Assembly (NCBI GenBank): GCA_009838075.1
Contig: VXSG01000093.1
Coordinates: 34,233 to 98,232, forward strand
Direction: 5' to 3'
Length of the DNA: 64,000 nucleotides
Source: Boseongicola sp. SB0665_bin_10
GTDB lineage: Bacteria > Pseudomonadota > Alphaproteobacteria > Rhodobacterales > Rhodobacteraceae
The notes beneath the pieces are model-generated. The model was not told the DNA's origin and searched no databases. It saw only the letters and a program-made list of their open reading frames with translations. A program made the position numbers and the translations under genes. Below, one piece after another: positions 17,867 to 28,100 of the stretch (position 1 is its first letter; each line of letters opens with the position of its first letter).

Positions 17867-18772
17867 ATGAAGCAACCCTCCCTGCGACAGATCCGCTACT
17901 TCACCGCCGTCGCGAACGCCGGACAGGTCTCGCGTGCCGCAAAGGGACTCAATGTCTCTCAATCCGCACTGACGACGGCAATCAAGCAGCTCGAGGAGAC
18001 CATCGCGACGCCCCTGTTTGTCCGGCATGGCGGCGGCGTTTCCCTGACCTATGAAGGCAACATCTTCCTGGACCATGCCCGCCGCATCATGGCGGCGGTG
18101 GACGAAGCGGTTCAGGCGCCGCGCCGAAAGCGGGACGACATACAGGGACTGCTGCGGCTGGCGCTGACCTACACGGTGGCGGGATACTACATCCCCGCCT
18201 TTCTCGAGAGGTTCCAGCGATCCTTTCCCAGCGTGAGCCTGCAGTTGACCGAGGCCCCTCGGGACGCGATCGAGGACGGGCTGGTCTCTGGCGACTTCGA
18301 CCTGGCGGTGATGCTGACCTCAAACATCATCGATCAGGAGGGCCTGAAATTCGAGACCCTGATGCAATCGCGCCGGCGTCTCTGGCTGCCGACGCTGCAT
18401 CCGCTCCTGGCACAAGGCACAATCACTTTCGCCGACGTGTCCCGAGAGCCCTACATCATGCTGACCGTGGACGAGGCCAGCAACACCGCGCAGCGCTACT
18501 GGAACAAGACCGCCTACCGCCCGAACGTGGTTTTCCGCACGTCGTCGGTGGAAGCGGTCAGGTCAATGGTTGCTGGCGGCATGGGCGTGACGATTCTCTC
18601 GGACATGGTCTATCGTCAGTGGTCGCTGGACGGCAGGAGGGTCGAGGTGACGTCATTGGCAGACAACGTGCCAACTATGGACGTCGGAATGGCCTGGGCC
18701 GCCAATGCCGAATTGAACAGCGCCGCGACGGCGTTTCGAGAATTCATGCATCTCGGAGACGCTTCGCACTGA
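17867..18772 (+). CDS. LysR-family transcriptional regulator
   Basis: The 301-residue cytoplasmic DNA-binding protein has the N-terminal winged helix-turn-helix (LRQIRYFTAVANAGQVSRAA, then VSQSALTTAIKQLEE) and a C-terminal effector-binding domain ending in GMGVTILSDM. The ATG at 17867 puts the helix-turn-helix at its usual distance from the N-terminus; a TTG 32 codons upstream would add an atypical extension. It is divergent from the TorT-like/Pxp operon, its likely target, and the effector may be the imported substrate. Confidence 0.9.
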   Translation: MKQPSLRQIRYFTAVANAGQVSRAAKGLNVSQSALTTAIKQLEETIATPLFVRHGGGVSLTYEGNIFLDHARRIMAAVDEAVQAPRRKRDDIQGLLRLALTYTVAGYYIPAFLERFQRSFPSVSLQLTEAPRDAIEDGLVSGDFDLAVMLTSNIIDQEGLKFETLMQSRRRLWLPTLHPLLAQGTITFADVSREPYIMLTVDEASNTAQRYWNKTAYRPNVVFRTSSVEAVRSMVAGGMGVTILSDMVYRQWSLDGRRVEVTSLADNVPTMDVGMAWAANAELNSAATAFREFMHLGDASH

Positions 18773-19074
18773 CTTCATCTCGTTCGCCGACCGCATGCCC
18801 TCGGAATCCGAATCGAGCCGACAGGCAACCCACACGCTGACTTGAATGAATGAGGTCATGCCGAATGCGACCCGGCACCGGGAGAGGGCCGGGTCGGACC
18901 TGAAGAGAGGCCAAATGGGCTGCATCCCTGCGGATGCCTGGAACTCTGACAGAGGACCCCGCGTCCGGCGTGCTCAGGAAGTCCATCTCCGCGTGTGCAG
19001 GGGCACCTGCTCGCCCATGGGTTCGAAAGCTTGTGCGGCGTTGTGGCTGAGGCGGCCAACGGCCCTTCTTCGTG
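18773..19074. other. Gap after the LysR gene, no intact gene
   Basis: About 300 bases precede the PKS remnant on the same strand. The frames are broken. A short run (VVAEAANG, near 19035-19060) could be further decayed PKS sequence, but it is too weak to claim. Confidence 0.4.
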
Positions 19075-19442
19075 ATTGGCCGGGACGCAGCGCTGGACAA
19101 GGGTCTGTTGCGAGCCGGAGCCGCCGAACTTCCCTTCTTGCACCGGCAGGCACGGACATACGGTCTGGAAGACTGGGCATTGGCGCGCCGGTTGACGGTG
19201 GCCGGCGGTCCGGTGCCGGAGCACCACAAGGAAGGCGGCGTCTTCTCACCGGCCGCTGGCTGGACCACGGTTCGCGCCGGCCGATGCAGGACAGGGTTGC
19301 AGGCGCCCAATTCCATTGCGGATGCCTCCGGAGCGCCAGACGTCACCGGCCCCGATGGTTGCTGGGAGAGACGGTCGGCATCTCAACGAATTGGGAGGCC
19401 AGTCGCGAATCCACCGAACGTGTGCATCGATGCGCCAGGATG
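19075..19442 (+). pseudogene. Frameshifted remnant of a second swfA-like PKS
   Basis: The translation from 19075 (ALDKGLLRAGAAEL, then DWALARRLTVAGG and AAGWTTVRA) aligns without gaps over about 62 residues with the region of the intact PKS between DH and ER (GLDEGLLRPGAAEL, DWEFWRRLVVAGG, GAGWTVVRA; genomic 25050-25235, minus strand). I count about 34 identities by eye. After a frameshift near 19310-19350 the similarity resumes as RPRWLLGE against APRWVVGE. Stops and missing flanks show it is non-functional. It lies on the plus strand, tail to tail with swfB. Identity near 55% means it derives from a divergent second PKS of the same family, not from a recent duplication. Confidence 0.75.
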
Positions 19443-21938
19443 CTAAGCGATCTTCCGGGAGGCGACAAACTCCCGATATGGCTCAAATGCGGCCGCGACT
19501 CGTTCGGCAGTGAGGCCGAAGTCTTCCAGGCGGTATCGATGTGGAGGCCCCTGGCGACGCTGCTCGGCCTGCCGTTCGAGCCAGCTCTCCATTTCGGCAG
19601 CAACCACCGGTTCGAACCGCCATTCGAGTCGTTCGTAGATGGCATTCACCACCGCCATCGGGTTCTCGACCAAGTCGCGGTAGCTGACATCGACCCAGCG
19701 CGACTCGATCTCGGGACGTGATTCCCGGAACCGCATCGCCTCGTTGAGCATGCCGCTCATCAGGTCCAGTTGCTCGGCGCCAGTTTCGTGCGGCGGGCGC
19801 GGCTCCAGGGAGACGGAGCGTATCCGGTCCACCAGGCTGTTCCACGATCCCATGAACTGCGCGGGTTCGCGATGGGTCTGGATGAAAATCGCATCCGGGT
19901 AGTTCGCGAGCAATGCCTCCAGCTCCATGAGATGGAAGGGCATCTTGAACAGCCAGACCTTTGTTGCATCGCGATTGCGCTGCCTGCGCTGCCAGTTGAA
20001 ATGCCGCATGACGCGCTGGTGAAAGGCGTAGGCATTGCCCGAACCGGTGGCGGCAAGCCAGCGTCGGTAGTCTGGCACGTAGTACGCGACGGCGTTGACC
20101 CAAGACGCGAAGGACTGTCTCAGGATCGGGAAATCCTCTTCGGGCTGGTCGACATCGATATGGTGCATTTCGGCGAACTGTTCCACGACCCGGATGGACT
20201 CCAGCACCTCCTTCACGTGAGCCCGCCGCGGGTCGCCGACGGTCCACGCCTCGGTGCCGTACTCCCCGCTTGCCAGGACCGGCTCCGCCAGCTCGTAGCG
20301 TCGAAGCGTCCAGAACCTTCGGTCGCGTGCCATCATGCGGTGCAGAAACGTGGTGCCGGTCCGATTGATCCCCACGATGAACACCGGACGCACTATCTCC
20401 TCGCGCTCGATCTCAGGGTGCTGCCGCCACTCTCGCGCGAGCGCCGCATTGTTGCGAAGCTGGCGGTTCAGTTCGTAGACGACATGCGGGCGTCGCTCCT
20501 CCAGCAATCCGGCCTGTCGTGCGCTCAGTGCCTCCACAAGATGCTGGAGTCCCGCTCGAATCCACCCGGGATACGCATGGTCGAAGGGAACGCCGGCCCA
20601 TTCTGCATAGCCCTCGGCCTGCGTCATCAGGCGGTCGAAGTCCAGACGGACATGCGGCACCGGATAGGGCCACGCATCGCGCTGCCGCCGTATCCAGTCG
20701 TAGGAGCGCGCATGCCGAATCAGCAATGCCGGCCACCGAACGGCGAAGGGACAATCCTCGCGAATCGCGCGGTCGTCGACCGGAGCAACGCCGCGGGCTT
20801 CGCCACTCGCGAACCAGTACGGTGCAAAGAAATCGAGCAGGTCCCACAACCCGTGCAAGGGGGAGCGCTCTCCAAGCGCCTGGCAGGCACGCTTGAACGT
20901 TTCGTACGGAACTTCACGCAAGTAGAGTCCGAAATCAGCCGGCCGGAAATCGTCATGCGGAGGTTGCGTGTCGCAGCAATGGTAGATCTTGAACCGCCGC
21001 CCGGGATTCGCCGAGATCGCGGCGCATATTTCCGAGAGCGTGTCCACGGGCTCGGCATAGCTCTGTATGGAGAAGCTCGCGGGAACCATTTCGACCTGCA
21101 TCGCCGCGTAGTGGACAGAGACCGCGACGGCGCTCGCTTGCGTGAATCCTGTGCTGGACATCCCCGTCTGCGGCAGGCGAAATATCGCCACCGGAAGTCC
21201 GGCCGCGTTCGCGAAGAGCAGAACCTGCTCGGAAACGAGCTTGCTCCACGGGTATCCAACGAAACCGGGCGGAAACAGCCTCTTCATGGCAGCCAGGTCG
21301 GGCTGCATGTGATGCTCGATGCGTCGACCGCTGAACTCGTTCGAGAAATTGCAGAAGTATTCGGGGAAAACGCCCATCGTGGAAGCGTAGAAGACGTGCT
21401 TGAAACGAATTCGCAGGCACAGCGCGAGCACATTGCGAAGACTGGATGAATTCACGGCGCGAATCGAGGCGTAGGACGATGTGAGGGAAAGGTCGGCGGC
21501 GAGGTGATAGACCGCGTCGATGCACCGGCACAGATCCTCGAACTCCGCATCGCCCAAGCCGAATTGGGCCGCGCAAATGTCCCCGACCGTGACGCGGATG
21601 CGCGACTCCAGTGCGTCCTCCCAGATTTCGGCATGCTCGAGGGCGGTTCGTATCCGCGCGAAACCATGCTCAACGTCGCGCGCGCGGACCAGGCAATGCA
21701 CGACGAGGCTGTCGTTCTGCCGCAGGAGTTCGCGCAGCAGAAAGCGGCCCACGAGCCCGGTGGCGCCTGTCAGCAGCACTTGCTGAAACTCGTCCGCCGA
21801 CACCGGTGCGGCTGGCGATTCCCCAGAAATGGTGGAATGCACGAATCCCTGCAAGCTGTCGAGGTCGCGGTGGCACTGCAACGGCATTCGACCTGCAAGG
21901 GAGGGCACTGCGCGGGAGGCGGGAGAAATTTCGGCCAT
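19443..21938 (-). CDS. swfB: Thioester reductase-sulfotransferase fusion (SwfB-like)
   Basis: This is an 831-residue two-domain protein. Residues about 50-440 form an NAD(P)-dependent extended SDR of the thioester-reductase type. They have the nucleotide motif LLTGATGLVGRF (about 54-65), AADLSLTSSYAS, and the catalytic YPWSK with Tyr229. Residues about 515-800 form a sulfotransferase, with the PAPS-loop motif VFIVGINRTGTTFLHRMM (about 518-535), FKMPFHL and IQTHREPAQFMGSW. A helical linker joins them. It should release the acyl chain from the neighbouring PKS ACP as aldehyde or alcohol and transfer sulfate from PAPS. The ATG at 21938 follows GCGAGGCACGAC; upstream open codons are Arg/Pro-rich and not protein-like. 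I recall SwfB of sponge symbionts as having exactly reductase plus sulfotransferase domains. Confidence 0.82.
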   Translation of the reverse strand: MAEISPASRAVPSLAGRMPLQCHRDLDSLQGFVHSTISGESPAAPVSADEFQQVLLTGATGLVGRFLLRELLRQNDSLVVHCLVRARDVEHGFARIRTALEHAEIWEDALESRIRVTVGDICAAQFGLGDAEFEDLCRCIDAVYHLAADLSLTSSYASIRAVNSSSLRNVLALCLRIRFKHVFYASTMGVFPEYFCNFSNEFSGRRIEHHMQPDLAAMKRLFPPGFVGYPWSKLVSEQVLLFANAAGLPVAIFRLPQTGMSSTGFTQASAVAVSVHYAAMQVEMVPASFSIQSYAEPVDTLSEICAAISANPGRRFKIYHCCDTQPPHDDFRPADFGLYLREVPYETFKRACQALGERSPLHGLWDLLDFFAPYWFASGEARGVAPVDDRAIREDCPFAVRWPALLIRHARSYDWIRRQRDAWPYPVPHVRLDFDRLMTQAEGYAEWAGVPFDHAYPGWIRAGLQHLVEALSARQAGLLEERRPHVVYELNRQLRNNAALAREWRQHPEIEREEIVRPVFIVGINRTGTTFLHRMMARDRRFWTLRRYELAEPVLASGEYGTEAWTVGDPRRAHVKEVLESIRVVEQFAEMHHIDVDQPEEDFPILRQSFASWVNAVAYYVPDYRRWLAATGSGNAYAFHQRVMRHFNWQRRQRNRDATKVWLFKMPFHLMELEALLANYPDAIFIQTHREPAQFMGSWNSLVDRIRSVSLEPRPPHETGAEQLDLMSGMLNEAMRFRESRPEIESRWVDVSYRDLVENPMAVVNAIYERLEWRFEPVVAAEMESWLERQAEQRRQGPPHRYRLEDFGLTAERVAAAFEPYREFVASRKIA

Positions 21939-22194
21939 GTCGTGCCTCGCTACAGGGGACCGCCGGACATGAGCCCGCCCGGTCGCTGCGGGCGGGATTG
22001 CCGGTGTGCGAGTCGGAACCTGAACGCGCCCGGAGCGCTCGGGTCCGTTGCGCCAGCGGTGCGACGCCGCGGAGGAGGCCTTGCCTGGCCCGTGGGCGGC
22101 GACTGCCCGACAAGGTGGCGCATGGACGCATGCATTGACCTGCAGCGTGCCAGCATCCTCGCCGGCAAGGAATCTGGGCCGGGCTCGTGAATGG
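21939..22194. other. Spacer between swfA and swfB
   Basis: This gap of about 255 bases is unusually long for a two-gene operon. It holds no gene and no clear terminator. The two genes are co-oriented and functionally linked, so read-through is expected, but a separate promoter for swfB cannot be excluded. Confidence 0.4.
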
Positions 22195-25100
22195 TCAAGA
22201 CTCCGCTGTCGTTGCGTCTTGGCCCGCACCGGGCGCCGACGGAAAGTGATCTTCCAGGACGCCTGCAAATTCCGACGGCCTTCTGCGCCCGAGGCGGCGC
22301 CCGGAAAGAGGCGCGTCCGTGCCGCTCGCCGCGCCGGTCTCGCCTTCCGTTTCCTCGGACTCTTCGGCTCTGTAGACGATCGAGCGCGCCAAGGACCTGC
22401 AGGTGGCGGTGGTCATCAATTCAAGGGCGCTGACCTGGAAGTTGAACCGGTTCTGAATGAAGGCGACAAGCTCGGCAACCGAGATCGAATTGAATCCGAA
22501 ACTCGCCAACGGCTCGTCCACGTCGCCTTCCTCATGGCCGCACAGCTCGGCGACCTTCTCGGCAATCTGCGTCATCACGGCTTCGAGCGTGAGCCGGTCG
22601 TCGGAATGGCCTTGGAAGGCATCGTGGTTGCTCATCAGGCGACCGATGCGCATGTAGTCTGCAGAGTCGACGGTCAACGGAACCCGCTTGAACACCGCGG
22701 TGACCAAGTGGTCGCTGTCGGACAGCCTGCGCAGGGCGTAGTCGAGGTTGGTGATCGCGAAATGAATGCTCACCGGCGGCATGCCGGCCATTCTCAGCAT
22801 GCGCAGCACGTGGTGGTTTCGCGATGCCATGCCGACTTCGGCGACCGCCGAAACGTTGCAGGACAGCGCCGGCAATCCCTGTCTGCGGCGGCAGGCTGCG
22901 AGTCCGTCGATGTAGGCACTGGCAGCGCCGTAGTTGATCTGTCCGGGATTGCCGAAGGTCGAGGCGGTGGACGAGGCCATGACGAAGTGGTCGAGCGGAT
23001 GCCCGGCGGTTGCCCGGTGAAGATTCAGCGCGCCGGCAGCCTTGGGGGCAAACACCGTCTCAACGGATTCCCGGGACATCGTGCCGAGCAGACGATCATC
23101 AAGAACGCCAGCGAGGTGAAAGACGCCCTTCAGCGGCCGGCGCAGGTTGGCGACGCAGCGCTCGACGTCCGCCTCGACCGCGACATCGCCCGCCACGATT
23201 TCGATCTCGCATTCCTGGTCCATGTGTTGCAATGCGGTCGAACTGCGCAACCAGTCGGCGTCGCGGCGACGCTCAGGGTCCCGGTCCATCAAGGTGAGAT
23301 GGCGGGCGCCGATGGACACGAGATAAGGCAGCAGGCACAGGCCGAATCCGCCGAGGCCGCCGGTCACGAGGTAGGTCGCGTCGGGGTCGAGCAGCGGGCG
23401 CCGATCGACAATCGGGAACGGCGGATGGACGCAAGCCGGCGGGGCCCTGAGCACCAGCTTCCCCTGGTGCTTTCCGCCGGTCATCAGGCGCAGGGCCTTC
23501 GCGTAGTCCTCGTAGTCGTAGACGGTGATCGGCAGCGGCGGCAGTTCTCCCTGCCCAAGCAGGTCAAGGCACGTCTGTGAGAGCCGGCGCAAGAGCCAGG
23601 GATCATCGACCATCAGCCGATCCACATCGATCGCCGCGAAGCGCAGGTTCTTGCGGAAGACGTAGAGGCCGAGCGGGCTGTCCGAGTAGATGTCGACCTT
23701 TCCGATCTCGCAGTGCCAACCGCCCGGGCGCAGTGCCTCCAGGCACTGGGCGAGTTGACGGCCGGCAAGGGAGTTCAGCACCACGTCGACCCCTTCGCCG
23801 CGTGTCGCTTCCATCAACTGGTCGTACCAATCCTCGCTGTGCGAATCGAATGCCGCGCTTGCACCAAGCTCGAGAAGCCGGTCGCGCTTGGCGTCGCTGC
23901 CCGCCGTCGCGTAGATCGTCGCCCCCGCGCGCCTGGCGAGCGCGATGGCGGCCTGTCCCACGCCGCCCATGGCCGAGTGAATCAGGACGGCCTGGCCTTC
24001 AGAGAGCCGAGCCAGGTGAACAAGGGCGTAGTACGCGGTGAGGTAGACCGACAGCAAGGACGCGGCCTGCTCCAGGTCGAGGCTGGCGGGCTTGGAAAAC
24101 ACGAGGTGGCCGTTGACGACCGCCCGATTGGCTATGCACCCGCCCTGGGTGAAGATCACCTCGTCGCCGACCTGGAAATTGCCTGCACCGTCGCCGACCT
24201 GACGCACGACCCCGCTCGCTTCCATGCCGACCTCCAGCCCGAGGGCGGAGCGTTCGTAGGCCGCCGAGGGCAGCAGTCCCAAGGTCACCATGACATCGCG
24301 GAAGTTGAGCGCCGCTGCCTTCACGTCGATTTCCACCATGCCCGGTCCCAGCGGAGCAGGATCGTACGTCTTCATCTGCAAGCCGCCGATCTGTCCCGGG
24401 TTGTCCAGGCACAGGCGATAGGTCGCGGCGTCGCCGGCCGGGACGCAGGGAGCGTGGTCGCGAACGCTCTGCGTGCGGGGCACCCACAGGCGGCCCTGTC
24501 GCACCGCGATCTCCCGTTCGCGCAGATCGCAGCGCGCCAGCGAGGCCAGGGCATCCAGGTCGCTGTCGTCACCGAGATCCACGAGACGGAAGTCGAACGC
24601 GGCGTCCTCGCCCACCTCGACCGCCATGCCGCGAACCGCGCCCCACAAGCCGGATCCGCGCGGGTCCTGCACATCGAAGGCCGCCTTGCGGGTCACGACG
24701 GTGACGCGGCACCGGGAACGTGCATGCCCGGTCCGGTGCAACGCCAGCGCCCGGACGAGGGCGACGAAGGCCGACACCGCCCCCTCGCCGGTGGGGTCAT
24801 CCGGATCAAGGCCGCAAAAGAAGTCGACGGCCTGCAGCTCGGCCACCCGAGGCCATTCGTCGATGCCGCCGACGTCACCGGAGACGATGGACTGCAACGC
24901 GATCTCGTGAACCTCCGGATCATCGAGCAGCGACAGCCAGTCCCGTGCCAGGCTTCGCGGTTCGCCCACAACCCAGCGTGGTGCCGGAACTGCCGCCAAG
25001 GCCAGGTGTTCCGACCACGATTGCGAGGACTGAAGAAGGGTGCTGCGCGTGGCAGCGCGGACGACGGTCCAGCCAGCGCCGGGTTCGAGCACTTCATCCC

Positions 25101-28100
25101 CTGGGTGGGAGACAAGTGCCAGGCCTCCGGCCACGACCAAGCGTCTCCAGAACTCCCAGTCAGCGGGGTCGCTTGCGGCCGCATCGCGATGCAGAAGGAG
25201 CAGCTCCGCCGCCCCCGGGCGCAGCAGGCCCTCATCGAGCCCGGCCGCCCGACCCCCGGTCGGGTCGATGCAATCGAATCGCAGGGCGGCGTCGGCTGCG
25301 CGGAACGCTTCGTAGTTCTTCCTGGCGGCTTCTTCATCGTGGCTGACGAGCCAGTACTCGCTGTGCCGTCCGGCATTCGACAGGTGCCCGACGCACTGGC
25401 CGAGCATGGTCTGCTCGGGCGTCCTGCACCCGGCGAGCTCAAGGACGCGAATCGCGCGGCCCGTCCCGTCAACGGGCTCTTCGAGAGCGGCGATCAACGC
25501 CACGGGATCGATGTCGTCATCGGGTGACCCGACGGTGCATGCAGGTTCGTCCGTCAGGAACTTGGGTTGCCAGACGATCCGGTGCCTGCTGTGGGGCAAG
25601 TCGCCCCTCTTCAGGTTCGAGTCGAAATGGATGTATTTCTGGACATGGGCTACGAGGGCTCCGGTGGAGCCGTCGTAGAAGCTGATGCTGCCGGACAGCC
25701 GCTCGCCCTCGGGTGGGTTGAACTGGCCCTTGTCGTCGATGTCCAGGGCTCGATCCGGGGGATCCCTCAGGAGACAGGTCAGCCGCGCTCCCGACGCCGC
25801 ACCAAGAAACGTCATGTGCTCGATGCGCCGCGGAATGCACAAGTGATCGGAAGTGAGCAACAGGCTGTAGAGGAACGCCTGAAACGCACCATCGATCAGC
25901 GGAGGGTAGAAGACATACCCCTCCTCGCGTCCTTCGGCCCACAGCCTTTGGTCGACTTCGAGATCGACCAGATAGGCCTGGGTCGCCTCGTGACGCTGGA
26001 TCTGCCGGATGTTCCTGCAGTGGGGACCGTAGCTGTACGTGTCGCCCAGCACCGCCTCGAAGCGTTCGTAGAGCTCATCTCCGGAGGGATGCTCGACGGG
26101 CGCAAAGCCAGAGCGGTCGACGTCTCCGAGCGTGCCGGGCGTGTCTGGCGCCGGCGGCTCGCTCAGCACGCGGACCTTGCCCCGGCAGTGCGATTCGCTC
26201 CTGGCATCCTCGCCGTAGGGCCGCGTGGAAATCACGAAAGTGAACTCGTCCGGTGAATTGGCGACAGGATGCAGCGCCGTCTGCAGGCGCACCGGCGTTC
26301 TCGGGACCGGGCAGGGCTGAAGAAACTCGATGACGTCGAAGTGCACCGGCACACCGCCAAGCGCCTCGAGCACCAGCTCGATGTAGCCCGTCGCCGGCAT
26401 GATCGCCGCGTGATGCACCACGTGGTCGGCGGCCCAGGGGAACGCCCGGTCCGAAAAGCGCGCTTCGAACAACAGGTGATCGCACGGGATCCGGTGACCG
26501 ACGAGCGGGCCGTGAGCGTACTCGGCCCCCCGATTGTGGAACTCGTCGTCCGCCAGCATATCCGCCTTTTTCTCTTCGTCCCTCGGATGGCCGGGCAGCA
26601 GATGAGGGACGGGCTCCGGGCGCGGATAGCGGGAGGCGAAGTCGAGGGTCACCCCGGCCCTGAACAAGGCCCCCAGCGACTCGAGAAAGCTGATGCGTGT
26701 ATCGGTGTCGCGCATGAATGTCGCGACAGAGGTCGGAACGGACACGCCATCGGCCAGGCATTGGGCGATGACGGGCTGCAACGCGCAATGCGGCGCAAGC
26801 TCGAGCACCGCATGCGGCCGGTGGTCGCGCTTGATGGCGTCCATCGCTGCCGCAAAGCGCACGGGCTGGCGGATGTTCGACCACCAGTACGCGCTGTCGA
26901 AGCGCTCGGTGTGGTTGCCGGTCACGGACGAGATGAAGGGAACGTCGGAATCGAAGGTGCGCTCGTCGAGGAAGGACAGCGCCTCTGCCACGTCCTCCCG
27001 GATGGCGTCCATCGCCCGTGAGTGAAAGGCGATGTTTCCGGGCACCAGCCGATGCTGCAGGTTGCGCAGGTTCAGCTCCTCGACGACAGGCTGCAATGCA
27101 ATCTCGATGCCGCAAATGACCGTGTTGGCAGGCGCGTTCTCGCAGGCGATCTCGATCTGGGCGGACTGGCCTGCATCGAGCCGGAACGGAATGTCGAGAT
27201 CTTCCAGCAACTCCTCGACGCCGCCACGATCAAGGCCGATCGCCAGCATCCGGCCCGACCCGGCGGTCCGTTGCTGCAGCGTGGCCCTATGGAAGACCAG
27301 GCGCGTCGCATCTTCCAGGGAAAGCGCTCCGCAGGCGTAGGCGGCGGCCACCTCGCCGGAGCTGTGGCCGACCACGCAATCCGGGTAGACCCCCCACGTC
27401 TTGAACAGCTCGACGAGCGCGCACTGGAGCATGAAGATGGCTGGCTGAGCCAGCTCGCATTCGTCAAGCGCCGACTGCGGCGCGGAGAAACAGGCTTCGC
27501 GCAGCGAGACGTCCGAGTGTTCACGCCAATGCGCCTCGATCACGTCGATGACGCGGCGAAACACCGGATCGGCGTCATAGAGGGCGCGGCCACAGCCGGA
27601 CCATTGCGTTCCCTGTCCGGAGAACACCATTGCCAGCCTCGGCTCGCCCTCCTCAGCGGTTTCGATCGGGACGCGTTCCTCCGCAACGGCATCGAGCCCG
27701 TCCTTGAGCTCCTGCAGGTCACGCACTGCAAGCGCGGCACGGGTGGCAAAATGGGTGCGACGGCGGCTGAGATTGCCGGCCAGCGTGTAGAGATCCATGG
27801 GCCGCTGGCCGAGCGTCTCGCGAAGCTGTCCTGCGGTCTGGGCGAGCGACTTCGCATTGCGCGCCGACAGGGGAACGACGTAGCCTGCCTCCGGAGCCAG
27901 GGCCGCCGACCAGATGCGCGGACGCGCCGGGCGATACTCGCGCACCACGCAATGGCCGTTGGCGCCACCGAAGCCGAAGGAGTTGATGCCGACAACGACG
28001 GGATGATCGGGAAAGGGCTCGACTTCCGTCTGCACCTTCATCGGGCAGCCTTCAAAGTCGATCTCCGGATTCGGCACCACGTGGTTCTTCGACGTCGGCG

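Noticed and set aside
21939..22268. N-terminal extension of the reductase-sulfotransferase by 110 codons
   Set aside because: The extra residues are Arg/Pro/Ala-rich, overlap the end of the PKS gene and precede no fold element; the ATG at 21938 has a usable ribosome site.
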